DNA from: Hoylesella buccalis ATCC 35310
GTDB taxonomy: Bacteria; Bacteroidota; Bacteroidia; Bacteroidales; Bacteroidaceae
Direction of reading: 5' to 3'
Assembly (NCBI RefSeq): GCF_000177075.1
Contig: NZ_ADEG01000109.1
Location: 1-47,259 of the forward strand
DNA length: 47,259 nt
This document shows, one piece after another, positions 8,373-15,968 of this stretch. Under the pieces are notes generated by a model. It saw nothing but the letters and a program-made list of their open reading frames with translations. It was not told the origin of the DNA and did no database searches. The position numbers and the translations under genes are program-made. The stretch's first letter is position 1. Each line of letters starts with the position of its first letter.

Positions 8373-8963
8373 ATGAACAACAAGAAAAGTATTGTCGCCC
8401 TCACGGGTGGCATCGGGTCGGGCAAGAGTTTTGTCTGCCAATTGCTCAGGCAGCACGGCATTATCGTCTACGACTGTGATGAAGCGGCCAAACGGCTCAT
8501 GCGAGAAGATAGTCAGCTGCGGCAACAACTCATACAACTGGTGGGACCGGATGTGTACGAGGGAACGGATCTTCAGAAGTCGGTGCTCGCCCAGTTCCTG
8601 TTGGCATCAGAGACCAACAAGCAAGCGGTTAACGACATCGTTCACCCCGCTGTAGCTATCGACTTTCTACAATCGCCGTTGTGGTGGGTTGAGAGTGCCA
8701 TCTTGTTTGACGCTCATTTCGACCGCCGCATCAAGCCCGACATGGTGATATGCGTCACGGCACCATTGCAGATTCGTGTGGAACGCATCATGCTTCGTGA
8801 TGCTATCAGCCGCGAAAAGGCCACGGCGTGGATCAGCAGTCAGATGTCACAAGACGAGATGGTCCGACTGAGCGATGTGGAAATCATCAACGATGGAAAA
8901 GCTAATTTACCCCAACAAATAGAGAAAATTTTAGAACTACTGCACCGCAACCACATCCTATAA
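8373..8963 (+). CDS. coaE: Dephospho-CoA kinase
   Basis: CoaE phosphorylates the 3' hydroxyl of dephospho-CoA with ATP, the last step of CoA synthesis. The 196 residues start with a P-loop (ALTGGIGSGKSFVCQLL). They include the DCDEAAKRLM segment, VNDIVHPAV and the lid region (ERIMLRDAISREKATAWISSQ). All are typical. It lies 23 bp after the YbbR-like gene and is probably in the same operon. Confidence 0.95.
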   Translation: MNNKKSIVALTGGIGSGKSFVCQLLRQHGIIVYDCDEAAKRLMREDSQLRQQLIQLVGPDVYEGTDLQKSVLAQFLLASETNKQAVNDIVHPAVAIDFLQSPLWWVESAILFDAHFDRRIKPDMVICVTAPLQIRVERIMLRDAISREKATAWISSQMSQDEMVRLSDVEIINDGKANLPQQIEKILELLHRNHIL

Positions 8964-9029
8964 TATAAGGTGTACAGGGTTGCGGGGTGGTACATGTATC
9001 ATCTATCAAACGAAAATTAACGAATAACA

Positions 9030-9467
9030 ATGGAAACAATTCTTTCAATCGCAGGTAAGCCAGGACTTTATAAATTGGTATCACGCGGAAAAATGAACCT
9101 CATCGTCGAATCGCTCGACGAAACACATCGCCGCATGCCGGCCTTCTTCACCGACAGGGTTACCAATCTGGGCGACATCGCCATGTACACCGACGCCGAC
9201 GACGTACCACTGTGGCAGGTGCTCAAGAGCGTGGGCGAACAGGAGCAAAACAAGTTGGTTTCGTTCAACTATAAGAAAGCCGACAGCAAACAACTGCGCG
9301 AATATTTCGCCAAGGTGCTGCCGTCATTCGATCAGGATCGCGTTCACGACAGCGACATCAGGAAACTGTTGCAGTGGTACGACATCCTTGTGAAGAACGA
9401 CATGACCGACTTTGAGACCATTTTCTCACCCGAAAAGAAAGAAAACAACGAGGAAGTAACCGAATAA
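9030..9467 (+). CDS. DUF5606 domain protein
   Basis: A 145-residue soluble protein beginning METILSIAGKPGLYKLVSRG, the conserved opening of DUF5606, which is found almost only in Bacteroidetes and usually directly after coaE. The central part (GDIAMYTDADDVPLWQVLKS) is also family-typical. No signal peptide or transmembrane helix is seen. Function is unknown; the conserved opening resembles a small binding domain, but I see no catalytic motif. Confidence 0.85.
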   Translation: METILSIAGKPGLYKLVSRGKMNLIVESLDETHRRMPAFFTDRVTNLGDIAMYTDADDVPLWQVLKSVGEQEQNKLVSFNYKKADSKQLREYFAKVLPSFDQDRVHDSDIRKLLQWYDILVKNDMTDFETIFSPEKKENNEEVTE

Positions 9468-9469
9468 AG

Positions 9470-9496
9470 GTAGGGGCGTGATTTATCACGTTCCGC
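9470..9496. repeat. Dispersed palindromic motif, copy 1
   Basis: A GTAGGGG-CGTGATTTATCACG-TTCCGC element with the palindrome CGTGATnnATCACG. Related copies occur at 13689-13715 (same strand) and 15487-15512 (opposite strand). All three lie in gene-free spaces. Confidence 0.65.
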
Positions 9497-9659
9497 TTTT
9501 TATGGAACGATGTTTTGTTTGCGTTATTTAACATTTGTTCATGCAATGTTTACGTTGGTCGATTGTTTATTTTTCAGAAGTAACGCACACTTGTCATTCA
9601 TACGGTCAATACATGGGTTGCTTTGCTGACAAACAATGATAATTCTAACAAACAAGAAA

Positions 9660-10292
9660 ATGAAGAAAATGAAGAAAAATGTAGGGATGACATGGCTGTT
9701 AGCGGCATGTCTTACCCTGGGTGCAACCTCGTTAACCTCTTGTCTTGGCTCCAATGAAGACAACCAAGTGAAGATTACGAAAGAAGAGGTACAGCTGGCA
9801 TTTGCCAAGGTGAAGGGTAAGCATACCGGCAAACTGATTTATCCGCAGCGTGAGATGAAGAGTGCCACTGACCGCACTGACACGCTGGACATCTCGTGGA
9901 CGCTGACAACAGACAGTACGATGGTCATCCACAACTTCCCAGCGAAAGCCTTGGCGGAGAACGTGACCAACACCGATTTGCGGAAACTACTGCTCACGGC
10001 ACCCGACCAAGATTTGAAGTGCAACATCGGCTTCTATAGCGTGTCGCCCGTAGCCTTTGTCATACAGCCCACCCGACTGACCTACCAGTTGGATGACAAT
10101 GGGGTGAGCAAGAAATATGAAGTGGCATTCTATTACAACATCCCCGGTTCGATCGGTGTTTACAATGAGAAGGAGGGACAGGCAAATATGATTATGCAGA
10201 TTGTGCAGGCTGTCATCCTCGAACAAGGACAGGAGAAGGAGGTATTCCGGCAAGGCATTCCTTTGATTTTATCCGAGAAGAAAAAGAAGTAA
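9660..10292 (+). CDS. DUF4840 lipoprotein
   Basis: A 210-residue lipoprotein. The N-terminus (KKNVGMTWLLAACLTLGA) leads to a lipobox-like LTSC with Cys about residue 28 from the start used. The body (VQLAFAKVKGKHTGKLIYPQ, then SWTLTTDSTMVIHNFPA) matches DUF4840, a Bacteroidetes family of unknown function. ATG 9660 is preferred; 9669 is also possible and 9636 would put extra residues before the signal. It is followed at once by a strong terminator, so it is probably a single-gene unit. Confidence 0.8.
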   Translation: MKKMKKNVGMTWLLAACLTLGATSLTSCLGSNEDNQVKITKEEVQLAFAKVKGKHTGKLIYPQREMKSATDRTDTLDISWTLTTDSTMVIHNFPAKALAENVTNTDLRKLLLTAPDQDLKCNIGFYSVSPVAFVIQPTRLTYQLDDNGVSKKYEVAFYYNIPGSIGVYNEKEGQANMIMQIVQAVILEQGQEKEVFRQGIPLILSEKKKK

Positions 10293-10293
10293 A

Positions 10294-10336
10294 AATATTC
10301 CCTGGGCCCGCAAGGCACCCAGGGAATATTTTTTTT
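10294..10336 (+). terminator. Intrinsic terminator after the DUF4840 gene
   Basis: A perfect 13-bp stem AATATTCCCTGGG (10294-10306) with CCCAGGGAATATT (10318-10330), followed by a T-run. The A-rich upstream side could also end leftward metY transcripts. Confidence 0.9.
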
Positions 10337-10441
10337 AATAGGTTTTCCCTAGATTTCTAGGTTTCCTAGATTCCCTAGAACCCCTAAATTTCCTAGGATC
10401 CCTAGATTCCCTAGAACCCCTAGGATTCCTAGGATTATTTT
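10337..10441. repeat. ~9-nt CCTAG-type degenerate repeat
   Basis: Units such as TTCCCTAGA, TTCCTAGGA and ACCCCTAGG fill the space between the terminator and the metY stop. A related block in the opposite orientation lies at 25455-25551. Confidence 0.7.
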
Positions 10442-11719
10442 TTATCCTAGACTTTGCTTGATATCATCCAACAAATCGTCCACGTCCTCGATGCCCACAG
10501 AGAGGCGAATGAGGGTGGGGTCGATGCCTGCCGCGCGCAACTGCTCGTCACTCAGCTGGCGATGGGTGTGGCTGGCGGGATGCAGCACGCAGGTACGACT
10601 GTCGGCCACGTGGGTGGCGATGTTGATGAGGCGCAGCGAGTCCATGAACTTCACGGCCGTCTCGCGGTCACCCTTCAGGCCGAAGGCAATCACGCCACAC
10701 GACCCGCCCGGCAAGTATTTCTGTCCCAAGGCGTAATGCTGGTCGCTCTTCAGTCCGCAGTAGTGAACCCATGCCACGCGCTCATCTGCCTCAAGGAACT
10801 CGGCAATGCGTTGAGCGTTCTGACAGTGACGGGCCATGCGCAGGTGCAACGTCTCCAGACCTAAGTTGAGCAAGAAGGCGTTCTGCGGCGACGGAATGGA
10901 GCCAAGGTCGCGCATGAGCTGTGCCACCAGCTTGGTGAGGTAGCCCATCTTGCCGAAATCCTTTGCATACGTCAGTCCGTGGTACGAGTCATCGGGCAGA
11001 CACAGTCCGGCGAACTTGTCAGCATGCGCCATCCAGTCGAAGTTGCCGCTGTCCACAACTACTCCTCCTACAGCGGCCGCATGTCCGTCCATGTACTTGG
11101 TGGTAGAATGGGTCACGATGTCAGCTCCCCACTCGAAAGGCCTACAGTTGATGGGTGTGGCAAAGGTGTTGTCCACGATGAGGGGCACGCCGTTGCGGTG
11201 GGCGATGCGCGCAAACTTCTCGATATCCAGCACGCGGCATCCTGGGTTAGAGATGGTCTCGCCGAACATGGCGCGCGTGTTGGGGCGGAAAGCCTTCTGT
11301 ATCTCCTCTTCCGATGCGTCCTGGTCTACAAAGGTACAGTCGATGCCCAGTTTCTTCATCGTCACGCCAAAGAGGTTGAACGTGCCGCCGTAGATCTCGG
11401 TAGAGGCCACGATGTGCGACCCAGCCTCGCAGATATTAAACACAGCGTAGAAGTTGGCGGCCTGTCCGCTGGAAGTGAGCATGGCACCCACGCCTCCTTC
11501 AAGCGCTGCTATCTTCTGTGCCACAGCGTCGTTGGTGGGGTTGGCCAAACGGGTATAGAAGTAGCCTGATTTCTTCAGGTCGAAGAGCTGTGCCATCTCC
11601 TCTGTGTTGTCATATTTGAAAGTGGTACTCTGATAAATAGGGGGTTGAACGGGTTCTCCGTTTTGTGGCTTCCATCCTCCACGGATGCAGAGGGTTGCCG
11701 GTTTCAATTTCTTTTCCAT
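10442..11719 (-). CDS. metY: O-acetylhomoserine aminocarboxypropyltransferase (homocysteine synthase)
   Basis: MetY makes homocysteine from O-acetylhomoserine and sulfide with PLP. The protein is 425 residues, typical of the long MetY subtype rather than ~380-residue MetB/C. Marks include TLCIRGGWKPQNGEPVQPPIY, the PLP-lysine motif THSTTKYMDGH and DNTFATPINCRPFEWGADIV. The internal ATG at 11719 is chosen because the preceding 16 in-frame codons lie in the leader and the family begins near MEKKLKPATL. The promoter is at 11813-11845. No SAM riboswitch is recognised in the ~90-nt leader. Confidence 0.92.
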   Translation of the reverse strand: MEKKLKPATLCIRGGWKPQNGEPVQPPIYQSTTFKYDNTEEMAQLFDLKKSGYFYTRLANPTNDAVAQKIAALEGGVGAMLTSSGQAANFYAVFNICEAGSHIVASTEIYGGTFNLFGVTMKKLGIDCTFVDQDASEEEIQKAFRPNTRAMFGETISNPGCRVLDIEKFARIAHRNGVPLIVDNTFATPINCRPFEWGADIVTHSTTKYMDGHAAAVGGVVVDSGNFDWMAHADKFAGLCLPDDSYHGLTYAKDFGKMGYLTKLVAQLMRDLGSIPSPQNAFLLNLGLETLHLRMARHCQNAQRIAEFLEADERVAWVHYCGLKSDQHYALGQKYLPGGSCGVIAFGLKGDRETAVKFMDSLRLINIATHVADSRTCVLHPASHTHRQLSDEQLRAAGIDPTLIRLSVGIEDVDDLLDDIKQSLG

Positions 11720-11757
11720 AACGTCTCTTTGTTGATTGATTTGTAAAAATAGAACGT

Positions 11758-11811
11758 GCCTCAACAAAGAAAAAAAACTTTCCCCTGCATTCAGCTGTCT
11801 CTAATTTTGGT
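11758..11811 (+). promoter_or_regulatory. Repeated promoter module, copy 1
   Basis: Begins GCCTCAACAAAGAAAA and holds TTTC (11779-11782), a 19-nt spacer and TAATTTTG (11802-11809). A second copy with the same spacing drives the antiporter (12685-12737). It would start rightward transcription toward 11836 and the M15 peptidase gene. Confidence 0.5.
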
Positions 11812-11812
11812 G

Positions 11813-11845
11813 CAAAATTAATATATTTTTTTGGCATGGAGCAAA
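11813..11845 (-). promoter_or_regulatory. Promoter of metY
   Basis: On the minus strand TTTG (11842-11845), a 21-nt spacer and TAATTTTG (11813-11820), a good match to the Bacteroidetes consensus. The transcript would carry a ~90-nt leader. Confidence 0.65.
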
Positions 11846-12077
11846 AACAAACCACAAAACCATTCGCCACCCCTCCCCCATTCCCCGCCATGCCCAGGTG
11901 AAGCCTCGCCAGCGCAAGAAGCTGGCACACAATCGCAAACAACTCAAGTTGGATGCTTATGTGGAAGTCGCCATCAGCAAGCCCAATCCATTTTGCTCCT
12001 TCGAAACCTATTGCTTGGATTCGACCCACTGCAATGCTTTTTCTACCTTTGACCCTCGGAGAGATGAGCGAAGGTAG
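11836..12077 (+). pseudogene. Probable frameshifted small gene
   Basis: The ATG at 11836 opens a short frame (MEQKQTTKPFATPPPFPAMP) that stops at TGA 11899-11901. A -1 shift at CCCAGGTGA gives a second open frame to TAG 12075-12077 with protein-like composition (RKKLAHNRKQLKLDAYVEVA, then FCSFETYCLD). Together they would make an ~80-residue basic, Cys-containing protein. It lies behind the promoter copy at 11802. I do not recognise it. It may be a decayed gene, a sequencing error or a chance frame. The rest of the 405-bp gap between metY and the M15 gene holds nothing else I can name. Confidence 0.35.
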
Positions 12078-12124
12078 GCAACAACCGCACGCTGTACTCT
12101 CATTCACTAAAAATAATTTTTATC

Positions 12125-12559
12125 ATGAAAACACACATGCTTAGCGAGCATTTCTCGCTACGAGAGTTCACAGCTTCGGCAACGGCCGAAAAGTATCACA
12201 TCAACAACACGCCCGATGCCCAAGCCTTGGAGAACATGCGCGTGCTGTGCCGCGAGGTCCTCGATCCTTTGCGCCACCGCTTCGGCCCCATCTACATCAA
12301 CAGCGGCTATCGGTGCGAACTGCTCAACAACCTGCTGCACGGCGTGGGAAACTCGCAACATCTTTTCGGTGAGGCGGCCGACATCCGCCTGCCTAATGAA
12401 CAGGCGGGACAGGCGTACTTCGACTTCATCCTGCTGCACTGTCCCTTCGACCAACTGCTCTTTGAGTACAGTCGATTTGGGCGCATCTGGCTCCACGTAA
12501 GCTGCAAGCGTCATCCTGGAGAGAACCGCAGAATGGCCCGAAGGCGATACCAGGTTTAA
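12125..12559 (+). CDS. Peptidase M15-type (D-Ala-D-Ala carboxypeptidase/endolysin-like) protein
   Basis: A 144-residue protein of the Peptidase_M15_3 type, zinc peptidases that cut peptidoglycan peptide links and are common in phages and in Bacteroidetes chromosomes. The opening LSEHFSLREFTASATA is family-typical, as is YINSGYRCELLN. The zinc-binding SxHxxGxAxD motif is present as SQHLFGEAADI, and the last ligand His lies in WLHVSCK. There is no signal peptide, as in phage endolysins. ATG 12137 is an alternative start. No other phage gene is near. Confidence 0.85.
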   Translation: MKTHMLSEHFSLREFTASATAEKYHINNTPDAQALENMRVLCREVLDPLRHRFGPIYINSGYRCELLNNLLHGVGNSQHLFGEAADIRLPNEQAGQAYFDFILLHCPFDQLLFEYSRFGRIWLHVSCKRHPGENRRMARRRYQV

Positions 12560-12684
12560 CGCCTGGAAACCATTCTTCTTCTGATTTGTTCAACCACATA
12601 TATAATAAGGTGTATTTTGCAAAAAACACGGTTTCAACATGATTATGTGAAAAGAATCCTGTATTTTTGCATAAGATAGGCATC

Positions 12685-12737
12685 GCCTCAACAAAGAAAA
12701 CAAGTTTCCTTCGTTTTCGGCTTGCACTATCTTTGCA
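12685..12737 (+). promoter_or_regulatory. Repeated promoter module, copy 2 (antiporter promoter)
   Basis: GCCTCAACAAAGAAAA, then TTTC (12705-12708), a 19-nt spacer and TATCTTTG (12728-12735), ending 17 nt before the antiporter ATG. It has the same layout as 11758-11811. Confidence 0.65.
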
Positions 12738-12752
12738 ACAAATACAAAGATT

Positions 12753-13682
12753 ATGTGGTTGAACATTTTATGGATGATTGCCGGCATCGCCCTCGTGTTA
12801 TGGGGTGCCGACCGGTTGACTGACGGTGCCGTTGCCATTGCAGAACGCATGCACATGTCGCAAATAGTAATTGGACTGACGATTGTGGCCATGGGAACCT
12901 CCATGCCCGAGTTTTTTGTCAGTCTGCTATCCGCCTTGAAGTCCACGCCCGACATGGCGGTGGGCAACGTCTTGGGATCTAACATTTTCAATTCCCTGCT
13001 CATCGTGGGTTGTGCCGCCTTGGTGGCACCAATGACCATCCTGAAATCAACGGTGAAGCGGGACATTCCCTTTGCCTTTGTAGCTTCGTGGATGTTGCTG
13101 ATGCTGTGCCTCGACCGCCATCTCTCGCGCATCGACGCAGGCGTGCTCTTCGCTATGTTCTTGCTGTACATGTATTTCACCCTCAAGGGAGCCAAGCAAG
13201 AACCCGATGAGAGCGAGGAGGCGCAAAAGAACTATTCTCTCCCAAAATCTATTTTTTTCCTGCTGTTGGGCTTGGGCTGTCTGGTCTTTGGCAGCAACCT
13301 GTTTGTCGATTCGGCCACGGTGATTGCCAAGTCGATGGGCGTGAGCGATGCCGTGATTGGTCTGACCATCATTGCCGGCGGAACCTCGATGCCCGAGCTG
13401 GCCACCAGCGTGGTGTCGGCTCGCAAGGGACAGAGCGGCATTGCCATTGGCAACGTGTTGGGTTCTAACGTGTTCAACATCTTGATGATTCTAGGCATCA
13501 CCGGCCTCATCAGTCCGATGCAGCTCAAGGGTATCACCAACCTCGACTTGTCGATGCTGATTATCTCGATGGTGATGCTCTGGCTGTTCTCGCGCACCAA
13601 ATACACCATTGCCCGTTGGGAGGGTGCCTTGCTCACCGTGGTGTTCCTGGGCTACATGAGCTACCTGGTGGCAGGAGCCTGA
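12753..13682 (+). CDS. Calcium/sodium antiporter (CaCA family, YrbG-like)
   Basis: A 309-residue inner-membrane exchanger of the K+-independent bacterial CaCA type. About ten hydrophobic helices are arranged as two Na_Ca_ex halves. Each half carries the ion-binding alpha repeat: IVAMGTSMPEFFVSLLSALK with GNVLGSNIFN, and IIAGGTSMPELATSVVSARK with GNVLGSNVFN. It would move Ca2+ out against Na+ or H+; the ion is inferred from the family. A charged loop near residues 150-160 separates the halves. It is monocistronic behind the promoter module 12685-12737. Confidence 0.92.
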   Translation: MWLNILWMIAGIALVLWGADRLTDGAVAIAERMHMSQIVIGLTIVAMGTSMPEFFVSLLSALKSTPDMAVGNVLGSNIFNSLLIVGCAALVAPMTILKSTVKRDIPFAFVASWMLLMLCLDRHLSRIDAGVLFAMFLLYMYFTLKGAKQEPDESEEAQKNYSLPKSIFFLLLGLGCLVFGSNLFVDSATVIAKSMGVSDAVIGLTIIAGGTSMPELATSVVSARKGQSGIAIGNVLGSNVFNILMILGITGLISPMQLKGITNLDLSMLIISMVMLWLFSRTKYTIARWEGALLTVVFLGYMSYLVAGA

Positions 13683-13688
13683 GGCATC

Positions 13689-13715
13689 GTTGGGCCGTGA
13701 TTCATCACGTTCCGC
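13689..13715. repeat. Dispersed palindromic motif, copy 2
   Basis: TGGGC-CGTGATTCATCACG-TTCCGC immediately after the antiporter stop. It matches the copy at 9470-9496 apart from a few bases. Confidence 0.65.
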
Positions 13716-13742
13716 AAACCGTTTGGGCGCGATAATTCTTCC

Positions 13743-14753
13743 CTAAGTAATCATCGAACTGCGCGAGGGGTCCAGCTGGTCGTTGTGCCAGCGGTGGAAG
13801 CTCTCGCGCGTCTTTCTGCCCTTGCGCAGCAGAGCCAACAGATGGCATTTGGCATCCGAGATGTCCTTGATGGGCTTGCCCTGCGAATGGCGCAGCATGC
13901 GGAACCATTGCAGACAATAGTAGCGGGTGTGGGCGTTGCGATAGACGCACAGCCCCGTGAGCGCTTCCAGACTGCGCATGAAAGCTGCATCGCCAAACAA
14001 CGCATTGAGGATGCCCTTCTCCACCGCTTCCACATCGGCCGCAGACGCATGGCCGGCAATAGCATGCTCATTAGCCGCCAAAGTCATGTGGTTTGGGCGC
14101 TTATCTGTAAGAGATTGAGCATCAACCAACATGCTTTTGCCCGTCGGCTCGCTAACGGGCGTTTGGGAAGCACTTTGAGGCATTGATTGAGCTGCTAATT
14201 GTTCTTCCTGTTGCGGTGCAGGTTGCGATTCCGGTTGGGTGACTGGTTGTGATTCCGGTTGACAGGTCTGACGTGCCGGAATCGTTTCCCGATTTTTATT
14301 TTTAAAATTTCCGTCGGCGGCGTCGGCTCTTTTTTTCTCCGTCGTCGGATTATTAGTATCATCAGTATTATCAGTATTATTAGTATTATTAGTATTATTA
14401 GTATATAAGGGCGACCCTTGATTATCAAGCACTTGCGAGGGGGTAAATTGATTGTTCGTTGAATGTTGAACGAATAATGAATGCTCCAAGTAGGGACAAT
14501 AAAAGAATTTTTGATCCACGATTTCGAAGATTTTATAGTCGGAAATGATGTGCATCAAATACGTTTTTGACTTACGACAGTCGTGTGCGATGTTTTTCAA
14601 CGCGGCGAGGTACCCCGTTCCCTTGGGACAGGTGCGCAGGTAGCGCATCAGGGCCAACACGCATCCTTCACCGGTACACCCTTCGATGGCCCGCATCTCC
14701 ATGTACACGGGTGCCTCGAAAAAATTCAATTCTAATTTAAGATATGCTTTCAT
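13743..14753 (-). CDS. Lin1244/DUF4373-like N-terminal domain protein
   Basis: A 336-residue protein. The N-terminal ~95 residues (MKAYLKLELNFFEAPVYMEM, then GCVLALMRYLRTCPKGTGYL and LKNIAHDCRKSKTYLMHIIS) resemble the Lin1244/Lin1753 (DUF4373) domain. That domain is common in phage, plasmid and Bacteroidetes accessory proteins and resembles a winged-helix DNA-binding fold. A long low-complexity linker follows, first Asn/Thr repeats (encoded by 14350-14405), then Gln/Pro/Glu-rich. The C-terminal ~90 residues (FGDAAFMRSLEALTGLCVYR, then AKCHLLALLRKGRKTRESFH) look folded and basic. ATG 14753 is preferred over 14777. A replication or regulatory role is only inferred. Confidence 0.65.
   Translation of the reverse strand: MKAYLKLELNFFEAPVYMEMRAIEGCTGEGCVLALMRYLRTCPKGTGYLAALKNIAHDCRKSKTYLMHIISDYKIFEIVDQKFFYCPYLEHSLFVQHSTNNQFTPSQVLDNQGSPLYTNNTNNTNNTDNTDDTNNPTTEKKRADAADGNFKNKNRETIPARQTCQPESQPVTQPESQPAPQQEEQLAAQSMPQSASQTPVSEPTGKSMLVDAQSLTDKRPNHMTLAANEHAIAGHASAADVEAVEKGILNALFGDAAFMRSLEALTGLCVYRNAHTRYYCLQWFRMLRHSQGKPIKDISDAKCHLLALLRKGRKTRESFHRWHNDQLDPSRSSMIT
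14350..14405. repeat. In-gene nonamer microsatellite
   Basis: Repeated ATTAGTATT-like units on the plus strand encode TNNTNNTNNTDNTDDTNN in the linker of the DUF4373-like protein. The period is 9, so copy-number change would alter linker length without a frameshift. Confidence 0.75.
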
Positions 14754-14764
14754 GGTAATTAAGA

Positions 14765-15039
14765 GCCTCTCCCCCAACCCCTCCCCAAAGGGGAGGGGAG
14801 TAGATAGACAGGGTTTTTAGTTTATGAGTTTATAAGTTCTTTAGTTTACAAGTTGACGAGTTGACAAGTTAACAAGTTAACGAGTTGATAGCTCAGCTAA
14901 TCATAAAGTTCAAAGTTCAATGTTCAAATTTCAAAGTAAGTACAGTTCAATGTTTAAATCTCAAAGTTCAAAGTAAGTACAGTTCAAAGTCCAAAGCTAA
15001 CTACTCCCCTCCCCTTTGGGGAGGGGCCGGGGGAGAGGC
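14765..15039. mobile_element. Composite repeat element A with 39-bp terminal inverted repeats
   Basis: The ends 14765-14803 and 15001-15039 are inverted copies agreeing at 37 of 39 positions by eye. Each end is itself a hairpin, CCCCTCCCC-AAA-GGGGAGGGG. The ~200-bp core holds octamer repeats of the ACRAGTTN type (14821-14890), then AAGTTCAAA-type repeats (14905-14997) including a duplicated 19-mer CAAAGTAAGTACAGTTCAA. There is no coding frame. The layout is MITE-like, although no target duplication was identified. The right end forms the 3' coding end of the 130-residue gene. Confidence 0.6.
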
Positions 15040-15393
15040 TTTTTCTTTGATGAACCTCCCCAGCGGTTCTTCCCCTTGCTCCATCAGGTGGCGGCAGCGG
15101 GTGAGGAGCAGCAGATCAGGGTTCTTGCGCTTTCGCACATTATTCATCACCGTGTTAGGTTTGCGCGGCGAGGGCAGGTTGAGCCGCTCGCAAAGAAGGT
15201 TGACGGTGGTGCTGAAGTTGAGCACCTGTCCGTGTTCATTGATGGTCAGACCGTCGTACCACATCATGTGGACCAGCTCAACCAAGTCGGACACGGTGCC
15301 CAACCACCGCACCTGGCTGCCTTCTGGCAACCTCATCAACCTTTCAAACGTGTTTCTCATGGCATCTTTTGCCTGTTTTTGTGTGATTTCCAT
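15001..15393 (-). CDS. Hypothetical protein with repeat-derived C-terminus
   Basis: A 130-residue basic soluble protein (MEITQKQAKDAMRNTFERLM, then GSQVRWLGTVSDLVELVHMM and KPNTVMNNVRKRKNPDLLLL). I do not recognise a named family; the composition suggests a nucleic-acid-binding or transposon-type accessory protein, which is weak inference. The last ~13 residues (ASPPAPPQRGGE) and the stop are encoded by the right terminal repeat of element A, so the original C-terminus was probably replaced. It lies upstream of the DUF4373-like gene on the same strand and could be co-transcribed with it. Confidence 0.6.
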   Translation of the reverse strand: MEITQKQAKDAMRNTFERLMRLPEGSQVRWLGTVSDLVELVHMMWYDGLTINEHGQVLNFSTTVNLLCERLNLPSPRKPNTVMNNVRKRKNPDLLLLTRCRHLMEQGEEPLGRFIKEKASPPAPPQRGGE

Positions 15394-15935
15394 TTTTTAC
15401 TTTACAGTTTATATATATTTGATTATCCTAAGTCAAAAAAAGTTTGCTGTCACCCCTACCCTCCCTTCGTCCATTTACTCTGTGAACCGAACATGATGCA
15501 TCACGCACCTACGCTGGAGAAATCAGGGATGTGCCTTTCCTCATTTGCAAAGATACTGTCGATTTGCGCAATATTTGTTCCATTTACAGAGTTTAAATAG
15601 GCAGAATTATTAAATTGTGTTCAAACCCTTTGTACATGAGGATTTAGCCGCCTATCACTACCAAGCACTTATGTAAAAAGAAGTCATCTGCTTGAATTAC
15701 AACGGTTTACCTATAAACGAACACCACCATTTGGAACTATTCTTTCCAAAGCATAGTGAATGAAAGTGAAAAACCATTGTCGTAAGCAACAGAAGACGTA
15801 TGCTACATTGTTTAAGTAACAAACAACTTTTATTTGCTAAAATAAAAACCCTCATCTACAAAAGGGTTAGCACCCTAACAACGAAAATATTAGCAGAAAA
15901 TCAGGCAAACGCTTATTAAAAATAACTACCTATTT
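15394..15935. other. Gene-free stretch upstream of the SusC promoter
   Basis: No convincing coding frame on either strand. It holds the dispersed palindrome copy at 15487-15512 and a TATCTTTG box on the minus strand (15548-15555), a possible but distant promoter for the 130-residue gene. AACCCT/AGGGTT (15847-15868) could form a small hairpin. Nothing else is recognisable. Confidence 0.5.
15487..15512. repeat. Dispersed palindromic motif, copy 3 (reverse)
   Basis: On the minus strand GTAGGTG-CGTGATGCATCATG-TTCGG, matching copies at 9470 and 13689 with several changes. Confidence 0.5.
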
Positions 15936-15968
15936 TTTGTTTTAATAATAAAAATATTGTTACATTTG
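15936..15968 (+). promoter_or_regulatory. Promoter of the susC/susD-like operon, with long leader
   Basis: TTTG (15936-15939), a 21-nt spacer and TACATTTG (15961-15968). The transcript would start near 15975 and carry a ~265-nt untranslated leader to the SusC ATG, with no convincing small open frame. Long leaders of this kind are sites of small-RNA control in Bacteroides; none is demonstrated here. Confidence 0.6.

Noticed and set aside
11720..11812. SAM riboswitch upstream of metY
   Set aside because: The ~90-nt leader lacks a recognisable SAM-I, SAM-II or related core and has no clear terminator/antiterminator pair.
11610..12107. Minus-strand open frame overlapping the metY start
   Set aside because: It covers the metY 5' end in another frame and the promoter region; no family features.
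12125..12559. Prophage remnant around the M15 peptidase
   Set aside because: No other phage gene is nearby, and such peptidases are common as single chromosomal genes in Bacteroidetes.
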